Source of the DNA: Fodinicurvata sediminis DSM 21159
Lineage (GTDB): Bacteria; Pseudomonadota; Alphaproteobacteria; Kiloniellales; DSM-21159
Reading direction: 5' to 3'
Assembly: GCF_000420625.1 (NCBI RefSeq)
Contig: NZ_ATVH01000013.1
Location: forward strand, 1 to 64,000
DNA length: 64,000 nt
Below the pieces are notes generated by a model, which was given only the letters and a program-made list of their open reading frames with translations, made no database searches and was not told the DNA's origin. The translations under genes and the position numbers were made by a program. Shown in pieces: positions 40,297 through 49,563 of the stretch. Every line of letters begins with the position of its first letter. Within the stretch, counting starts at the first letter, position 1.

Positions 40297-41295
40297 ATGA
40301 CTCGCTCCATCACCCTCCATACCCATCGTGCTTCCTGGCCCATCCGCGGCAGCTTCCGAATCTCGCGTGGCAGCAAGTCCGCCGCCGAAGTGGTCATTGC
40401 CGAGCTTTTCGAGGACGGCGTGCGCGGGCGTGGCGAATGCGTGCCCTATGCCCGCTACGACGAAAGCCTGGACTCCGTCACCGAACAGCTCGAAGCCCTG
40501 ACCCCCGCGCTTGCGGCAGGTGAGATCGCGAATATCCAGGCCGTTCAGAAAGCCTTGCCGGCCGGCGCGGCGCGCAACGCCCTTGACTGCGCTTTCTGGG
40601 ACCTGGAAGCCAAGAAGAGCGGAACGGCCGTCTGGAAGCTCTGCGAGCTGGCGGAGCCCGAGGCCGTCACCACCGCTTACACCCTGTCCCTGGACAGCCC
40701 CGATGCCATGGGCCATGCCGCCGCGAACAATGCCGCGCGGCCCCTGTTGAAGCTGAAGCTGGCCGGCGGCGAAGGCGACCTGGAACGCGTGCGCGCCGTG
40801 CGCGCCAATGCCCCGGACAGCCGCCTGATCGTCGATGCCAATGAAGGCTGGTCGGCCGAGGATTACCACGCGCTGGTGGACGAACTGGCCGCCCTGCAGG
40901 TCTACATGATCGAGCAGCCTTTCCCGGCAGAGCAGGATTCCGTACTGCGCAACCTGCCGCGTCCTGTCCGGGTCTGTGCGGACGAGTCCTGCCATGACAC
41001 GGCCTCCCTGCCCGATCTGCGGGGCAAGTACGACATGGTGAACATCAAGCTGGACAAGACCGGCGGCCTCAGCGAAGCGCTCGCATTGCGCGAAAAGGCA
41101 CGGGCCGATGGATTCGAGATCATGGTGGGCTGCATGCTGGCCTCTTCGCTGGCCATGGCACCGGCCATGCTTGTGGGCCAGGGCGCCGAGATCGTCGACC
41201 TGGATGGCCCGCTGCTGCTCAGCAAGGACTGCTCACCCGGCCTGGTCTTCGAGGGCAGCCGAATCCTGCCGCCGCCTCATGCCCTTTGGGGATGA
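40297..41295 (+). CDS. L-Ala-D/L-Glu (dipeptide) epimerase, enolase superfamily
   Basis: A 332-residue enolase-superfamily protein. The catalytic lysine pair is K152-x-K154 in LLKLKLAGG, metal ligands are D180 in VDANEGW, E206 in MIEQPFP and D229 in CADESCHD, and the opposite base is K251 in NIKLDKTGG. The C-terminal AEIVDLDGPLLL carries the Asp-x-Asp that binds the dipeptide amino group in Ala-Glu epimerases. The family recycles murein peptides; a DgcA-like role on N-modified glutamate is an alternative. It starts 26 bases after tRNA-Gly. Confidence 0.87.
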   Translation: MTRSITLHTHRASWPIRGSFRISRGSKSAAEVVIAELFEDGVRGRGECVPYARYDESLDSVTEQLEALTPALAAGEIANIQAVQKALPAGAARNALDCAFWDLEAKKSGTAVWKLCELAEPEAVTTAYTLSLDSPDAMGHAAANNAARPLLKLKLAGGEGDLERVRAVRANAPDSRLIVDANEGWSAEDYHALVDELAALQVYMIEQPFPAEQDSVLRNLPRPVRVCADESCHDTASLPDLRGKYDMVNIKLDKTGGLSEALALREKARADGFEIMVGCMLASSLAMAPAMLVGQGAEIVDLDGPLLLSKDCSPGLVFEGSRILPPPHALWG

Positions 41296-41461
41296 GCCGG
41301 AGAACGGCCGGACAGCGATCAAAAGCGTCTTTCATGCCACCGCGCCGGCTTAAGGCCTTTCCTTTCGGGGTGTCTTCTGGCACATAGCCTGCTTCAGCAG
41401 ACAGTCTTCAGATCCATTGTCCTCGCGCCGTGACAACACGGCGCAGCTTTCGAGTGCGCGC

Positions 41462-44400
41462 ATGCCGAAAAGAACAGACATCCAATCCATTCTCATCGTC
41501 GGGGCCGGCCCCATCATCATCGGCCAGGCCTGTGAGTTCGACTACTCCGGCGCCCAGGCCTGCAAGGCACTGAAGGAGGAGGGGTATCGGGTCATCCTGG
41601 TGAACTCCAATCCGGCGACCATCATGACCGATCCCGGTCTGGCCGACGCCACCTATGTCGAGCCGATCACGCCGGAATTCCTGGAGCGCGTCATCGAGCG
41701 CGAGCGCCCCGATGCCCTGCTGCCCACTATGGGCGGACAGACAGCGCTCAATGCCTCGCTGAAGCTGTACGAGTACGGCGTACTCCAGAAGTACGGCGTA
41801 GAGATGATCGGAGCGGATGCCGATGTCATCGACAAGGCCGAGGACCGCCAGCGCTTTCGCGAGGCCATGGATGCCATCGGCCTGAAAAGCCCCGCCTCGC
41901 GCATGATCAACAGCTATGACGAGGCCCTGGACGCCCTGGATCTGGTCGGCCTGCCGGCCATCATACGCCCCTCCTTCACCCTGGGCGGAACCGGCGGCGG
42001 CATCGCCTACAACCGCGAAGAATTCGAGGAGATCGTCAAGAACGGTCTGCGCGCCAGCCCCACCAACGAGGTGCTGATCGAGCAGTCGGTCCTTGGCTGG
42101 AAGGAATACGAGATGGAGGTGGTCCGCGACAATGCGGACAACTGCATCATCATCTGCGCCATCGAGAACATCGACCCCATGGGCATCCACACCGGGGATT
42201 CCATAACAGTCGCACCGGCGCTGACGCTGACCGACAAGGAATACCAGCTGATGCGCAATGCCTCGATTGCCTGCCTGCGCGAAATCGGGGTGGACACCGG
42301 CGGGTCCAACGTGCAGTTCGCGGTCAATCCCGAAACCGGCGAGATGGTGGTCATCGAGATGAACCCCCGCGTCTCGCGGTCCAGTGCACTGGCCTCGAAG
42401 GCAACCGGTTTCCCGATCGCCAAGATCGCGGCAAAGCTGGCCGTGGGCTATCACCTGGACGAGCTGCAGAACGACATCACCAAGGTGACACCGGCCTCCT
42501 TCGAGCCGACCATCGACTACGTGGTCACCAAGATCCCGCGCTTCACCTTCGAGAAGTTCGCCGGAACCGAGGCCCTGTTGAGCACCTCGATGAAGTCCGT
42601 CGGCGAGGCCATGGCCATCGGCCGCTGCTTCCAGGAATCCTTCCAGAAGGCCCTGCGCTCCATGGAGACCGGCCTCACCGGGCTCAACGAAGTCGAAATT
42701 CCCGGTGCCGTCACCGAAGACGGCAAGATAGACCGCGAAGCCATCCTGACCCACCTGACCAAGTCGATTCCGGAGCGGGTGCTGGCTGTCGCCCAGGCCT
42801 TCCGCTACGGCCTGCACGAAGAAGAGGTGCATCGCGCCACCCATATCGATCCCTGGTTCCTGGCCCAGATTGCCGATCTGGTGCGCGACGAGGAGCAGCT
42901 GCGCCGGAGCGGCCTGCCCGACGATGCCGCCGGCCTGCTGAGCCTGAAGCGCAAGGGCTTTTCCGATGCGCGCCTGGGCGAGATCACCGGCCAGGGCCGT
43001 CCCCAGGTCACGGCCCTTCGCGAGGATATGGAGATCCGCCCGGTCTACAAGCGGATCGACACCTGTGCCGGCGAATTCCCGGCACAGACCTCTTACATGT
43101 ACGCGACTTACGAGGGCGGTGACGGTCATACGGCCGAGTGCGAATCCGACGTCAGCGCCGCCGACAAGATCATGATCCTGGGCGGTGGTCCCAACCGCAT
43201 CGGGCAGGGCATCGAGTTCGACTACTGCTGCGTCCATGCCGCCTATGCCCTGAAGGACGCCGGGTACGAGACCATCATGGTCAACTGCAACCCGGAAACG
43301 GTCTCCACCGACTACGACACCTCGGACCGGCTCTACTTCGAGCCGCTGACCGAGGAGGACGTGATCGCCATTGCCCGCAAGGAGCAGAGCCGCGGCCGCC
43401 TCTGCGGCGTGATCGTCCAGTTCGGTGGTCAGACGCCCCTGAAGCTGGCCCAGGCCCTGGAAACGGCGGGCGTGCCCATTCTCGGCACCTCGCCCGATGC
43501 CATCGACCTGGCCGAGGACCGCCATCGCTTCCAGCAGCTGCTGGGCAAGCTGGACCTGAAGCAGCCGGCCAATGGCACCGCACGTACGCTCGAGGAAGCC
43601 GTGCGCTGGGCAGACCAGATCGGCTATCCGGTTTTGCTGCGCCCTTCCTACGTCCTCGGAGGGCGCGCCATGGAGATCGTTCATGACGAGGCGGAGCTGC
43701 GGAACTATATCCGCAATGCGGTGAAGGTCTCGGGCAGCAACCCTGTGCTGATTGACAGCTACCTGCGCGAGGCGACCGAGATCGACGTGGATGCCATCTG
43801 CGACGGAGACCAGGTCTATGTGGCGGGTATCATGGAGCATATCGAGGAAGCCGGCATCCACTCCGGCGATTCGGCCTGCTCGCTGCCGCCCTATACGCTG
43901 GATGACGCACTGATTGCCGAGATCGAGCGCCAGACCGCCGAACTGGCCCGCGGGCTGGATGTGGTCGGCCTGATGAACGTCCAGTTCGCGGTGCAGGACC
44001 GGGATATCTATATCCTGGAAGTCAATCCGCGCGCCAGCCGGACCGTGCCCTTCGTGGCCAAGGCGACCGGCGTGCCCGTGGCCAAGGTGGCTGCCCGGGT
44101 CATGGCCGGCGCGGATCTGGAGCAGTTCAATCTGGAGCGTTCAAAACGCAACCACGTGGCCGTCAAGGAAGCGGTCTTCCCCTTTGCCCGCTTCCCGGGT
44201 ATCGACGTTGTCCTGGGCCCCGAGATGAAATCGACTGGTGAGGTCATGGGGATCGACCGCGATTTCGCCCGGGCCTTCCTGAAGGCGCAGCAGGGCGCCG
44301 GCGTGAAGCTGCCGCAAAGCGGCAAGGTCTTCGTTTCCGTACGTGACGAGGACAAGCCCCTGAGCGCCGAACTGGCCAGCAAGTTGATCGCGCTGGGCTT

Positions 44401-44722
44401 TGATATCGTGGCCACCAGCGGCACGGCCACCTGGCTGGAAGAGCGTGGGCTGAAAGTGGAAAGGGTACAGAAGGTGCGCGAAGGCCGGCCGCATGTGGTG
44501 GATCGTATGATCGATGGTGACATCCAGCTGGTCTTCAACACCACGGCCACACGCAAGGCCATCGCGGATTCCTTCTCGCTGCGCCGGACGGCCCTGACCA
44601 ACCAGATTCCCTATTACACCACCATGGCCGGGGCCGAAGCTGCCGTGCAGGCAATTGAAGCGGCGCGCACCGGTCATCTTGAAGTTGCCCCCTTGCAATC
44701 GTACTTTAAGGGATCGTTCTAG
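41462..44722 (+). CDS. carB: Carbamoyl-phosphate synthase large subunit
   Basis: Makes carbamoyl phosphate for arginine and pyrimidine synthesis with the CarA glutaminase, whose gene is not adjacent. The 1086-residue protein has two homologous ATP-grasp halves: the first starts [20 protein letters not shown], the second [20 protein letters not shown] near residue 565. Each carries its own grasp motifs ([40 protein letters not shown]). An allosteric MGS domain ends the protein ([36 protein letters not shown]). ATG 41462 gives the usual start [14 protein letters not shown]. Confidence 0.98.
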   Translation: MPKRTDIQSILIVGAGPIIIGQACEFDYSGAQACKALKEEGYRVILVNSNPATIMTDPGLADATYVEPITPEFLERVIERERPDALLPTMGGQTALNASLKLYEYGVLQKYGVEMIGADADVIDKAEDRQRFREAMDAIGLKSPASRMINSYDEALDALDLVGLPAIIRPSFTLGGTGGGIAYNREEFEEIVKNGLRASPTNEVLIEQSVLGWKEYEMEVVRDNADNCIIICAIENIDPMGIHTGDSITVAPALTLTDKEYQLMRNASIACLREIGVDTGGSNVQFAVNPETGEMVVIEMNPRVSRSSALASKATGFPIAKIAAKLAVGYHLDELQNDITKVTPASFEPTIDYVVTKIPRFTFEKFAGTEALLSTSMKSVGEAMAIGRCFQESFQKALRSMETGLTGLNEVEIPGAVTEDGKIDREAILTHLTKSIPERVLAVAQAFRYGLHEEEVHRATHIDPWFLAQIADLVRDEEQLRRSGLPDDAAGLLSLKRKGFSDARLGEITGQGRPQVTALREDMEIRPVYKRIDTCAGEFPAQTSYMYATYEGGDGHTAECESDVSAADKIMILGGGPNRIGQGIEFDYCCVHAAYALKDAGYETIMVNCNPETVSTDYDTSDRLYFEPLTEEDVIAIARKEQSRGRLCGVIVQFGGQTPLKLAQALETAGVPILGTSPDAIDLAEDRHRFQQLLGKLDLKQPANGTARTLEEAVRWADQIGYPVLLRPSYVLGGRAMEIVHDEAELRNYIRNAVKVSGSNPVLIDSYLREATEIDVDAICDGDQVYVAGIMEHIEEAGIHSGDSACSLPPYTLDDALIAEIERQTAELARGLDVVGLMNVQFAVQDRDIYILEVNPRASRTVPFVAKATGVPVAKVAARVMAGADLEQFNLERSKRNHVAVKEAVFPFARFPGIDVVLGPEMKSTGEVMGIDRDFARAFLKAQQGAGVKLPQSGKVFVSVRDEDKPLSAELASKLIALGFDIVATSGTATWLEERGLKVERVQKVREGRPHVVDRMIDGDIQLVFNTTATRKAIADSFSLRRTALTNQIPYYTTMAGAEAAVQAIEAARTGHLEVAPLQSYFKGSF

Positions 44723-44765
44723 GGGCTTCGGGAACTCCGAAACCGGCCGAAACAGCGAGTCATCA

Positions 44766-44813
44766 CCCCTGCGGGGCAGATTGCCCGGCGGGGCCAGTGG
44801 AGGTTTTCCACTG
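44766..44813 (+). other. Hairpins in the carB-greA gap
   Basis: Two stem-loops lie in the leader of greA: CCCC-TGC-GGGG near 44767 and CAGTGGA/TCCACTG at 44795-44813. A GGAGG at 44822-44826 is 14 bases before the ATG. They could modulate greA translation, but there is no T-run terminator. Confidence 0.35.
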
Positions 44814-44840
44814 CAATTTGCGGAGGTTTTTGTCGTCGAG

Positions 44841-45317
44841 ATGAGTGAAAAGGTTCCCATGACAGCCAGCGGCTACGCCCGGCTGGAAGAAGAATTGCGG
44901 CACCTGCGCAGTGTGGCGCGGCCCGAGGTCATCAAGGCCATTGCCGAAGCGCGTGAGCATGGCGATCTGTCCGAGAATGCGGAGTACCACGCCGCGCGCG
45001 AGCGCCAGTCCTTCATCGAGGGGCGTGTTGCCGAACTTGAGGACAAGATCTCCCGCGCCCAGGTTATCGAGCCCTCCAAGCTGTCCGGGGATACCGTCAT
45101 GTTCGGCGCCACGGTGGACGTGGCCGACGAGGACACGGACCAGGAATCCACCTTCCAGATCGTGGGCGAAACCGAGGCCGAGGTGAAGGAAGGCCGCATC
45201 GCCGTGACCAGTCCGCTGGCTCGTGCTCTGATCGGAAAGCAGGAAGGCGATTCCGTCGAGGTCACGACGCCCAAGGGTGCCAAGGCCTACGAAATCCTGA
45301 AGATTCGCTACATCTGA
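44841..45317 (+). CDS. greA: Transcription elongation factor GreA
   Basis: Rescues backtracked RNA polymerase by stimulating transcript cleavage. The 158-residue protein has the N-terminal coiled coil with [20 protein letters not shown] and the acidic tip [17 protein letters not shown] (DLSENAEY holds the catalytic Asp and Glu), and the C-terminal FKBP-like domain ending [19 protein letters not shown] 44841 gives the family length. The carB-greA pairing is typical of alphaproteobacteria. Confidence 0.97.
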   Translation: MSEKVPMTASGYARLEEELRHLRSVARPEVIKAIAEAREHGDLSENAEYHAARERQSFIEGRVAELEDKISRAQVIEPSKLSGDTVMFGATVDVADEDTDQESTFQIVGETEAEVKEGRIAVTSPLARALIGKQEGDSVEVTTPKGAKAYEILKIRYI

Positions 45318-45389
45318 GGCGACGGCCGCCTGCAATGACGAGTCCCGTATCCGTGGGGCGTGCATCTGTGGGGCATATTATGCTGAAGG

Positions 45390-45890
45390 CTATTCGCCTT
45401 CATCCGCCGGCGGTGCCTCCATCTCGTCGATGGGAACCCCCGGGCGGTCGGTCGAGGTGCGAATCACCTGGACGGTCAGGACGGTTGAGACATGCGGCGC
45501 CGAAGTCAGGCGCTGGGTCAGCTCGTTCTCATGCGCCGTGTTGCGCGCCACAACCTTGAGGAGGAAATCGTGCGGGCCGCGCGCCATGTGGCATTCGCGG
45601 ATTTCCGGCCAGGCCGCCATTGTCTCCTCGAACTCCTGCAGGACGGCCTCGCTCTGACTGTCGAGCCCTACCAGCGCGAAGAACATGACTTCGAACCCCA
45701 GGGCCTCGGCATTCACCTCGGCATGATAACCCTTGATGTAGCCAGCCTCCTCCAGGGCGCGCACACGCCTGAGGCAGGGCGGCGCCGAGATACCCACCCG
45801 TTTGGCCAGGTCGACATTCGTCATGCGCCCCTCGGCCTGAAGGTCCTTGAGAATCCGCATGTCGATGCGGTCCAGCTTGACGCGGGGCAT
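45390..45890 (-). CDS. Lrp/AsnC-family transcriptional regulator
   Basis: A 166-residue Lrp-type protein: LDRIDMRILKDLQAEGRMTN, LAKRVGISAPPCLRRVRALE (HTH) and a RAM domain with VMFFALVGLDSQSEAVLQEF and RECHMARGPHDFLLKVVARN. ATG 45890 follows GGGAGA. Its position between greA and trxB matches the carB-greA-lrp-trxB-lsrB arrangement of other alphaproteobacteria. Effector amino acid unknown. Confidence 0.9.
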   Translation of the reverse strand: MPRVKLDRIDMRILKDLQAEGRMTNVDLAKRVGISAPPCLRRVRALEEAGYIKGYHAEVNAEALGFEVMFFALVGLDSQSEAVLQEFEETMAAWPEIRECHMARGPHDFLLKVVARNTAHENELTQRLTSAPHVSTVLTVQVIRTSTDRPGVPIDEMEAPPADEGE

Positions 45891-46222
45891 GGAGGGTTCT
45901 CCCATTAGGTGTTGCGCGATCGGCGCCCGGGGCGCACTGCACGGCTTGTTGGTGTTGCAGCAAGTCTCACCAAGAAACGCGTTGCGCAAGAATATTACTT
46001 TACCCATGGGTTACGCAAGCGAAGTCGTTAGACTGTATCGTTTTTTGAGTGACTTTATAATACGCGCGTCGCCAACAGGCCGCTTCGCGAATACGCCTAT
46101 TCGAAGAATTTTCCGCAGGGCGGCTTGCCGTTTGTCATCGAAAGGTTGTATAGTAAACAGGTCGTGTATGTCACTGTGCGCACAATCATGAAATGGAAGA
46201 CACCAACTTAGGATAAACAATC
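45891..46222. promoter_or_regulatory. Divergent AT-rich control region between the Lrp and XRE genes
   Basis: This 332-base gap has no gene. It holds the palindrome TTGCGCAA at 45982-45989 and a related TTACGCAAGC at 46011-46020, possible Lrp sites, and a perfect TATAAT at 46056-46061 about 160 bases before the XRE gene, without a clear -35. AT content is higher than in the surroundings. Confidence 0.45.
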
Positions 46223-46585
46223 ATGTATCATCCCACAGATGTTCACATCGGCCGCAAGATACGCGAAAAGCGCGTATCGCTCGGCATGAGCCAGAGTGCC
46301 CTGGCAGAGGCGTTGGGCATTACTTTTCAGCAGGTCCAGAAATATGAAAGCGGTGCCAACCGCGTTGGGGGCAGCCGCCTCTGGGACATGAGCAAGGCGC
46401 TTGGCGTTTCGGTGACCTATTTCTTCGAGGGCCTGTCCGGCCCGGGGAACAAGGCCCCCATGCCCAAGGAACCGCCGCTCAGCCGCCAGAGCCTTGAACT
46501 GGCCCGGGCCATCAACGCGATTCCCGAAGGCGAGTTGAAGAACCAGGTGGTCAAGCTGGTCAAGGCCTTCGCTAAGTCGGCCTGA
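46223..46585 (+). CDS. XRE-family helix-turn-helix regulator
   Basis: A 120-residue protein with a Cro/C1-type HTH at about residues 10-65: GRKIREKRVSLGMSQSALAE, LGITFQQVQKYESGANRVGG. The IGRKIR...GITFQQVQKYE..ANRVG pattern is a widespread alphaproteobacterial XRE family with few characterised members. The C-terminal part (LSRQSLELARAINAIPEGEL) is helical. ATG 46223 has AGGA nine bases upstream. Confidence 0.9.
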   Translation: MYHPTDVHIGRKIREKRVSLGMSQSALAEALGITFQQVQKYESGANRVGGSRLWDMSKALGVSVTYFFEGLSGPGNKAPMPKEPPLSRQSLELARAINAIPEGELKNQVVKLVKAFAKSA

Positions 46586-46594
46586 GCCCTCAGA

Positions 46595-46682
46595 CGTTCG
46601 AGTGTAGCTTCGCGCAGTGACCTGTCCTGCACGGCCAAGTGCCGTGCACATGAGAAGAAGAAAAGACAGTTACACTCGACGC
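46595..46682 (+). other. Nested inverted repeats, possible structured RNA upstream of trxB
   Basis: Three helices nest: outer arms near 46599-46606 (CGAGTGTA) and 46671-46678 (TACACTCG), a middle pair CTGTC (46622-46626) with GACAG (46665-46669), and an inner perfect 8-bp hairpin TGCACGGC-CAAGT-GCCGTGCA (46628-46648). There is no T-run, so it is not a standard terminator. It lies 118 bases before trxB. Confidence 0.45.
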
Positions 46683-46799
46683 CACGGGTTGTTAGCGGCC
46701 TGTGCAGGAACTAGATTGCCGTGAACAACGGCCGATCGAGGGTCCGCACAGGCCGCTTTCTTTTGCGCGGCGCAACCAGCAGACACGAGTACAGCGAAA

Positions 46800-47765
46800 A
46801 TGAGCGAGACGAAACACAGCAAGGTTCTGATCCTGGGATCCGGCCCGGCCGGTTATACAGCGGCCGTCTATGCTGCGCGCGCCAATATGGAGCCAATGCT
46901 GATCCAGGGGCTGCAGCCAGGCGGACAGCTCTCCATCACGACCGATGTCGAGAACTACCCCGGTTTTGCCGACGCGATCCAGGGCCCCTGGCTGATGGAG
47001 CAGATGCAGGAACAGGCCCGGAATGTGGGCACCGAACTGGTCAGCGACATCATCGTCGAGGTCGAGCTCGACAGCCGGCCGATCCGCTGTCACGGCGATT
47101 CCGGAACGATCTATACCGGCGATACCCTGATCATCAGCACAGGCGCCCAGGCGCGCTGGCTGGGCCTTGAAAGCGAAACGCGTTTCATGGGGGCGGGTGT
47201 TTCCGCCTGCGCCACCTGTGACGGCTTCTTCTACCGCGGAAAGAAGGTTGCCGTGGTTGGCGGGGGCAACACGGCCGCCGAGGAAGCTTTGTTCCTGACC
47301 AATTTCGCGGAAAGCGTGACGCTGATCCATCGCCGCGATGAACTGCGTGCCGAAAAGATCATGCAGGAACGACTGTTCCGCAATCCCAAGATCGAGTGCA
47401 TCTGGGACAGTGTGGTCGAGGAAGTGCTGGGCGAGGACAACCCGCCGGGGGTGACCGGCCTGCGCCTGCGTAACCTCAAGGACGGCAGCACCCGTGAACT
47501 CGAGACCGATGGCCTGTTCGTCGCCATCGGGCATGACCCGGCCACGAAGCTGTTCCAGGGCCAACTGCCTATGGATGACGAGGGCTACATCATCACCGCT
47601 CCCGATTCCACGGACACCGGAGTGCCCGGCGTTTTTGCGGCGGGCGACGTGAAGGACAAGGTCTATCGCCAGGCTGTCACGGCAGCAGGAATGGGCTGCA
47701 TGGCCGCCCTTGAGGCCGAACGCTTCCTGGCGACCCAGGAAGTGACAAGCGCGGCTGCGGAATAG
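46800..47765 (+). CDS. trxB: Thioredoxin-disulfide reductase
   Basis: NADPH-dependent flavoenzyme that reduces thioredoxin. The 321-residue protein has the FAD loop [20 protein letters not shown], redox CATC at C137/C140 in [16 protein letters not shown], the NADPH loop [17 protein letters not shown] and the final FAD motif [20 protein letters not shown]. It precedes the LsrB-like regulator by 180 bases. Confidence 0.98.
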   Translation: MSETKHSKVLILGSGPAGYTAAVYAARANMEPMLIQGLQPGGQLSITTDVENYPGFADAIQGPWLMEQMQEQARNVGTELVSDIIVEVELDSRPIRCHGDSGTIYTGDTLIISTGAQARWLGLESETRFMGAGVSACATCDGFFYRGKKVAVVGGGNTAAEEALFLTNFAESVTLIHRRDELRAEKIMQERLFRNPKIECIWDSVVEEVLGEDNPPGVTGLRLRNLKDGSTRELETDGLFVAIGHDPATKLFQGQLPMDDEGYIITAPDSTDTGVPGVFAAGDVKDKVYRQAVTAAGMGCMAALEAERFLATQEVTSAAAE

Positions 47766-47945
47766 TTCTGCTTTTCCGCAGCGGCATTTTAGCTTTTTTC
47801 CTTCTAAAACAGATCGCGAGTCGAAGAATTTTCCTTTAGGATTTCTTCCCGGGCCTGAGGTAGTCTTGGCCAGCGGCAATCGCTTGGCTTGAATTTGCAA
47901 TAAAGGGGGGAGGTCCGTCCGCAGAGGCGTCGGGCCGTCTGTGTA

Positions 47946-48833
47946 ATGGATTGGGATAAACTGCGTATCTTCCACGCCGTTGCCGAAGCGGGAAGCTTCA
48001 CCCACGCCGGCGAGGTCCTGAACCTCAGCCAGTCGGCTGTCAGCCGCCAGATCAGCGCGCTGGAAGACAGCCTGAAGGTGCCCCTCTTTCACCGCCACGC
48101 GCGCGGCCTGATCCTGACCGAGCAGGGCGAACTGCTTTACCGCACCGCACACGAGGTCTTTGCTAAGCTGGCAATCACCGAGGCCCAGTTGACCGAGAGC
48201 CGTGACCGGCCGCGCGGCTTGTTGAAGGTCACGACCACCGTGGCTTTCGGGTCCACCTGGTTGGCGCCGCGCCTGCGCCATTTCATGGACCTCTATCCCG
48301 ACATCGAGCTGCATCTGATCCTGGATGACCGGGAACTCGACCTGTCCATGCGCGAGGCCGACGTCGCCATTCGCATGTCACCGCCGCGCCAGGGCGATCT
48401 GATCCAGCGCCACCTGCTGAACGTCCATATCCAAGCCTATGCCGCGCCGGCCTACCTTAAGAAGCATGGCTTGCCGCAAAGCGTGGAGGAACTGGACAAG
48501 CACCGTCTGGTTGTCTACGGCCAGGACACGCGGCCCCCGGTTCCCGACGTCAACTGGCTGCTGCGCAGCGGCACGGCGACGGGCATGCGACGGCCGGCAC
48601 TGACCGTCAACAACATCTACGCCATCATGCAGGCCATCACCATGGGCGCTGGCATCGGCAGCCTGCCGGAGTACATGATCCAGGAGGACAGTGACCTGGT
48701 TCAGATTCTCCCGGACCTGGAAGGCCCTCGGATCGATGCCTATTTCGTCTATCCCGAGGAATTACGCGGAACTCAGCGTATCGAGGTTTTCCGGGATTTC
48801 CTGCTCCGTCAGGTTGCAGAGTCACGTCTGTAA
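47946..48833 (+). CDS. lsrB: LysR-family regulator, LsrB-like
   Basis: A 295-residue LysR protein: MDWDKLRIFHAVAEAGSFTH, LNLSQSAVSRQISALEDSLK, PLFHRHARGLILTEQGELLY. The N-terminus and its place directly after trxB match LsrB of Sinorhizobium and Agrobacterium, a regulator of oxidative-stress, glutathione and envelope genes. Unlike what is reported for rhizobial LsrB, this protein contains no cysteine, so it cannot sense peroxide by Cys oxidation. The small RNA that follows is in the position of AbcR RNAs next to lsrB. Confidence 0.78.
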   Translation: MDWDKLRIFHAVAEAGSFTHAGEVLNLSQSAVSRQISALEDSLKVPLFHRHARGLILTEQGELLYRTAHEVFAKLAITEAQLTESRDRPRGLLKVTTTVAFGSTWLAPRLRHFMDLYPDIELHLILDDRELDLSMREADVAIRMSPPRQGDLIQRHLLNVHIQAYAAPAYLKKHGLPQSVEELDKHRLVVYGQDTRPPVPDVNWLLRSGTATGMRRPALTVNNIYAIMQAITMGAGIGSLPEYMIQEDSDLVQILPDLEGPRIDAYFVYPEELRGTQRIEVFRDFLLRQVAESRL

Positions 48834-48852
48834 TCCACGTGAACGGAGAACT

Positions 48853-48898
48853 GCTGTTGCCTTTGAGCAACAGGGGTGTAGCTATGCGACAGTCGCAT
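48853..48898 (+). other. Two short hairpins after lsrB
   Basis: CTGTTGC-CTTTGA-GCAACAG (48853-48872) and ATGCGA-CAG-TCGCAT (48884-48898) follow the lsrB stop. Neither has a T-run. They may end or stabilise the lsrB mRNA and separate it from the small RNA. Confidence 0.4.
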
Positions 48899-48960
48899 GG
48901 CCCATTTGTTCGTTTGTGCATAGACAATCAGGGGGGAAAATCCCATTTTTCTTGTCAGAC

Positions 48961-49135
48961 GATGTTGCGACGCAGCATCCCTGAGAGCCCGGCGCCAGCG
49001 CCGGTCTCTGGTCCGGAATCCCTTCCGGACCCAGGGCCTTCGGGCGCGCCCCTCGCGCAGAAGGTCCTACGTCTCCCAGACGTGAAGCCTCCCTGTTCAA
49101 CTTGCCGGGAACCTTTTGGTTCCCGGCATTTTTTT
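48961..49135 (+). ncRNA. Multi-hairpin small RNA, AbcR/alpha-r15-like candidate
   Basis: About 175 bases without a credible reading frame fold into consecutive hairpins: 48961-48979 (8 bp), 48984-49009 (CCGGCG/CGCCGG core), 49011-49030 (8 bp, loop TCCC), 49034-49067 (GGGCCTTC/GAAGGTCC outer, GCGCG/CGCGC inner, loop CCCCT), 49069-49083 (ACGTCT/AGACGT, loop CCC), and a terminator. CCTCCC at 49088-49093 lies unpaired and is complementary to a Shine-Dalgarno GGAGG. Location after lsrB, CUCCC-type motifs and terminator match AbcR trans-acting RNAs that repress ABC-transporter mRNAs in Rhizobiales. A weak TAGACA (48921) with CATTTT 17 bases on would start it near 48956. It could instead be a different sRNA family or a leader. 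Confidence 0.62.
49103..49135 (+). terminator. Rho-independent terminator of the small RNA
   Basis: A perfect 11-bp stem, TGCCGGGAACC with GGTTCCCGGCA, loop TTTT, followed by seven T. Confidence 0.95.
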
Positions 49136-49239
49136 CGTCCGGAAATTGCCACGCAACCGGCCCATGAAGTCTCCTTGATCGTCCCGCGATCAGACCCACC
49201 TGCCTGCCAGCATCTCAAGGCAGAAGGACACTTCGATCC

Positions 49240-49437
49240 ATGGAAAACCTGACCCCCAATGAGCGCGAGCTCTACGAGACCCTGAAGGAATTGCGCGAAG
49301 CACTCCGGGAATTCGAACGCAACCAGGATAAACCGGTCACCTGGCCGGAACGCGTCGACAAGGCCTTCCAGACCAGCGATGCCGTTCTGTCCAGAACAGA
49401 GGACAAGGCCGACTCGAGTCTCGGCAGCGCCGGCTAG
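49240..49437 (+). CDS. Small helical protein, unknown
   Basis: A 65-residue protein, MENLTPNERELYETLKELRE, with a heptad-like charged helix over residues 5-30 and a disordered acidic end. AGAAGGA precedes ATG 49240. No family is recognised. It lies between the small RNA and a GC-rich hairpin and is probably transcribed on its own. Confidence 0.55.
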   Translation: MENLTPNERELYETLKELREALREFERNQDKPVTWPERVDKAFQTSDAVLSRTEDKADSSLGSAG

Positions 49438-49448
49438 CAGGAAATCCA

Positions 49449-49486
49449 CAAGCTTCGCCGGCAGCCTGCTCTGCAGGCGAAGCTTG
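49449..49486 (+). terminator. Long stem-loop after the 65-codon gene
   Basis: An 11-bp outer stem (CAAGCTTCGCC/GGCGAAGCTTG) with an inner GCAG/CTGC stem, 12 bases after the stop codon. No T-run follows, so termination is plausible but unproven. Confidence 0.6.
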
Positions 49487-49542
49487 CCCCCTTCTGGTGG
49501 TCAAGGACTCTGCCGTAACAAGAGTTCTTCAGGAACAATAAT

Positions 49543-49557
49543 GTTCTTGTTTTGTTC
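49543..49557 (+). promoter_or_regulatory. LexA (SOS) box upstream of the radical SAM gene
   Basis: GTTC at 49543-49546 and GTTC at 49554-49557 are separated by exactly seven bases, the alphaproteobacterial LexA operator GTTC-N7-GTTC. It ends seven bases before ATG 49564. A second related element, GTTC-N5-GAAC, lies at 49524-49536. LexA binding here would block initiation, giving DNA-damage control of the downstream gene. Confidence 0.72.
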
Positions 49558-49563
49558 TTATTA

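Noticed and set aside
41408-43861. Long open frame on the minus strand over carB, about 817 codons
   Set aside because: It lies antisense to a fully conserved gene and its length follows from high-GC codon bias; its sequence has no domain. The same holds for the long antisense frames over aroA, folC, dapE, trpB and smc.
44841-45317. An earlier greA start giving a 220-codon protein from 44655
   Set aside because: It would overlap the carB end and add 62 residues absent from GreA; ATG 44841 gives the normal length.
48961-49135. 6S RNA or two-piece tmRNA
   Set aside because: It does not fold into the long single hairpin of 6S RNA, and there is no AANDN-type tag sequence or tRNA-like acceptor expected of tmRNA.
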